The notes under the pieces are model-generated. The model did no database searches. It was not told the origin of the DNA and worked only from the letters and a program-made list of their open reading frames with translations. A program made the position numbers and the translations under genes. DNA of 64,000 nucleotides. Origin: an uncultured Acidobacteriota bacterium (GTDB lineage: Bacteria; Acidobacteriota; Terriglobia; Bryobacterales; Bryobacteraceae). Shown in pieces: positions 62,969 through 64,000 of the stretch (positions within the stretch are counted from its first letter, which is position 1; every line of letters starts with the position of its first letter). The stretch covers positions 307,968 through 371,967 of the forward strand of contig CADEFM010000004.1 of the NCBI GenBank assembly GCA_902826605.1, written 5' to 3'.

Positions 62969-63217
62969 CTATTGGTCGAAGAACCACCACATGAATCCTC
63001 CCATTTGCAAGAGTGCACAAGCAGCCGCCGTGGGCACCGTCCAGATGTTAGTTCGGCACACCCATTGACGTGCTAAGGAAACACATCCGTCCGCAAAGAG
63101 TGAAACGCATTGTTCCCGCTGGACCTGATCGAAGATCCATAACATCTCTCCCGCGTACGCTTTTCGAAATGCAGGCGGGTGTAGTGCCAACAGCGCCTTG
63201 TATAGCAATCGCCTCAT
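62969..63217 (-). CDS. Small 'permease prefix'-like membrane protein
   Basis: An 82-residue protein beginning LLYKALLALHPPAFRKAYAGEML (in part: YKALLALHPPAFRKAYAGEM), which resembles the prefix segment found at the start of the duplicated orphan permeases of Acidobacteria. One hydrophobic stretch near the C-terminus (AAACALLQMGGFMWWFF) may cross the membrane. No permease follows. Its start overlaps the PadR gene by 4 bases, so the two are co-translated. Confidence 0.7.
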   Translation of the reverse strand: MRRLLYKALLALHPPAFRKAYAGEMLWIFDQVQREQCVSLFADGCVSLARQWVCRTNIWTVPTAAACALLQMGGFMWWFFDQ

Positions 63218-63561
63218 ATTGCACTCCGGGTTCGACCCAAACAGGCCCTGGCTTTGCGCACGACTTCTTCCAGGCGCGCTACGTCAGCTGCCAAAATCTT
63301 GCGCCCTAAGGAACTTAGCTGGTAATACCGCCGCCTTGGATCCTGACCCTTCGGTAGCGATGCTTGCTCCACCAATCCTTGCACCATCAGCCGCTGGAGG
63401 TTGTCATAGAGCGTGCCAGGCCCGAGCGTGTACTGGCCCAGGGACTGACGTTCCACTTCCTGCATCAGCCCGTACCCATGAAGATCGCCGCTCGCGAGCG
63501 CAAGCAGAATGTGAAGCACCGCCGGCGAGAGGGGCAAGTAGGAACTTAAATCGCCACTCAT
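63214..63561 (-). CDS. PadR family transcriptional regulator
   Basis: DNA-binding regulator of 115 residues: a winged-helix with LSPAVLHILLALASGDLHGYGLMQEVERQ (in part: HILLALASGDLHGYGLMQE), TLGPGTLYDNLQRL and the wing PRRRYYQLSSLGRKIL, followed by a short helix for dimerisation. PadR proteins often repress membrane or detoxification genes and their own gene. A consensus promoter and palindrome lie directly upstream. Overlaps the downstream prefix gene by 4 bases. Confidence 0.93.
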   Translation of the reverse strand: MSGDLSSYLPLSPAVLHILLALASGDLHGYGLMQEVERQSLGQYTLGPGTLYDNLQRLMVQGLVEQASLPKGQDPRRRYYQLSSLGRKILAADVARLEEVVRKARACLGRTRSAI

Positions 63562-63564
63562 AGA

Positions 63565-63590
63565 TCGGAAGCCAGTATATCGGATTCCGA
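63565..63590. promoter_or_regulatory. Candidate PadR operator
   Basis: Perfect inverted repeat TCGGAA (63565-63570) and TTCCGA (63585-63590) with a 14-base spacer that contains the -10 box. Its position over the promoter suggests autoregulation; the protein bound is inferred. Confidence 0.5.
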
Positions 63591-63601
63591 CTATTTGTCA
63601 A
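63574..63601 (-). promoter_or_regulatory. Sigma70 promoter of the padR unit
   Basis: On the minus strand TTGACA (63596-63601), a 16-base spacer and TATACT (63574-63579). The leader to the ATG at 63561 is only 12 bases after the -10. Confidence 0.75.
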
Positions 63602-63795
63602 TGGGAGACGCTGCGCACTCGTATCCGCACACTTGCCGGATGCCCGCCTGAGACGGAAACTCCTGACTTGTCGGCTAGTGTAGACCTTCCTGTGATCACA
63701 AGGACGAAAAACGCGCAACCCGCTGAAGTGGTTGCCGCCTTCTTCCCCACGATCTGCGTCGCACTCCACTCGCTGATCCAGATTTTGATGCGACG

Positions 63796-63845
63796 GTTTT
63801 GTCCGGTTCGATGGGCTGGTTTGTCCGTCCGGTTCCGGACAAAAC
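63796..63845. repeat. 11-base inverted repeat with inner hairpin
   Basis: GTTTTGTCCGG (63796-63806) pairs with CCGGACAAAAC (63835-63845). A second copy TTTGTCCG (63820-63827) can instead pair with CGGACAAA (63836-63843), so two alternative hairpins are possible. No T-tract follows on either strand in a terminator position. Confidence 0.55.
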
Positions 63846-63867
63846 TCCGTGATTTGACGTGAACGAG

Positions 63868-63897
63868 GATGAATGAAGATGAATGGCGATGAATGGG
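63868..63897. repeat. Three copies of a 10-base tandem repeat
   Basis: GATGAATGAA, GATGAATGGC and GATGAATGGG follow each other without gaps. No function is evident. Confidence 0.7.
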
Positions 63898-63945
63898 AAG
63901 GAACTTGTAGCTTACTGATTTAGGACCAGCTTATTCGTAAGTTGT

Positions 63946-64000
63946 TGGAGGCGCGGATCGGAGTCGAACCGACGAATAAAGGTTTTGCAGACCTCTGCCT
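63946..64000 (-). tRNA. tRNA-Cys (anticodon GCA), 5' part outside window
   Basis: On the minus strand the sequence contains the anticodon GCA in a CTGCAAA loop, the T-arm GTCGG-TTCGACT-CCGAT, acceptor strand CCGCGCC, discriminator T and an encoded CCA (63946-63948). The acceptor 5' strand and D-arm lie beyond the window end. Confidence 0.9.

Larger units (their letters stand above)
63602..63945. other. Intergenic region before tRNA-Cys
   Basis: No supported gene in about 340 bases. It contains an 11-base inverted repeat at 63796-63845 and a 10-base tandem repeat at 63868-63897, both listed separately. Confidence 0.5.

Noticed and set aside
1..64000. CRISPR arrays, insertion sequences, integrases, toxin-antitoxin or phage genes
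   Set aside because: No regularly spaced repeats, transposase or integrase motifs were found on either strand.

Overview
The window reads as a contiguous piece of a bacterial chromosome of moderately high GC with a Gram-negative envelope: an OmpA-type protein, a LolA-like protein, a probable outer-membrane beta-barrel, PpiD-like and SppA envelope factors, and many signal peptides. The combination of a PadR regulator followed by a small 'permease prefix' protein, several MmgE/PrpD proteins, twin-arginine secreted enzymes and a MacB-like FtsX permease suggests an Acidobacteriota genome, perhaps near Bryobacter/Solibacter. This placement is an inference from gene content; no marker rRNA is present. 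There is no CRISPR array, insertion sequence, integrase or rRNA. Two tRNAs are present: tRNA-Leu(CAG), complete, and tRNA-Cys(GCA), cut by the window end.

Layout. 1-6.3 kb: a truncated ArnT-like GT39, a GT4, an M16 protease and an orphan ABC ATPase. 6.4-18.2 kb: housekeeping genes on mixed strands (OmpA-like protein, ilvD, trxA, surE, a U32 protein of the RlhA type, small membrane proteins, sppA, a processive GT2). 18.2-27.4 kb (minus): eight tightly chained genes that start with an FtsX-type ABC transporter, a LolA-like protein and a predicted barrel, and continue with an SMP-30 protein, a Nudix hydrolase, MutS2 and an MmcQ/YjbR protein. 27.5-32.0 kb: PpiD-like chaperone and DedA (plus), then ddl and arginase overlapping on minus.

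32.2-36.5 kb is an accessory patch next to tRNA-Leu: a broken radical SAM gene, then two convergent genes sharing a sugar-binding-like plus methyltransferase module, one of them fused to a GT2. 36.9-39.6 kb is a beta-carbonic anhydrase followed by a NarL-type sensor kinase and response regulator. 39.9-44.1 kb is a glycosyltransferase run ending in alanine racemase. 44.1-50.0 kb holds an exported esterase-like protein, an unknown secreted protein, arginine decarboxylase and an S9A oligopeptidase. 50.0-54.8 kb has a HEAT-repeat protein and, on minus, a CoA-transferase / acyl-CoA dehydrogenase / MmgE-PrpD catabolic set.

54.8-64 kb is a patchier region with small unknown genes, AlkB, a remnant of an MmgE/PrpD tail beside a full exported MmgE/PrpD, a ComEC-like metallo-hydrolase, an alpha/beta hydrolase, a PadR unit with a clear sigma70 promoter, and the tRNA-Cys. 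A degenerate copy of the tRNA-Cys 3' end at 56.25 kb, in the geometry expected of an old integration, may mark the far edge of an island. The most promising leads are the ABC/LolA/barrel export operon, the convergent GT/methyltransferase pair, the probable ATT start of the Nudix gene and the carbonic anhydrase/two-component operon.
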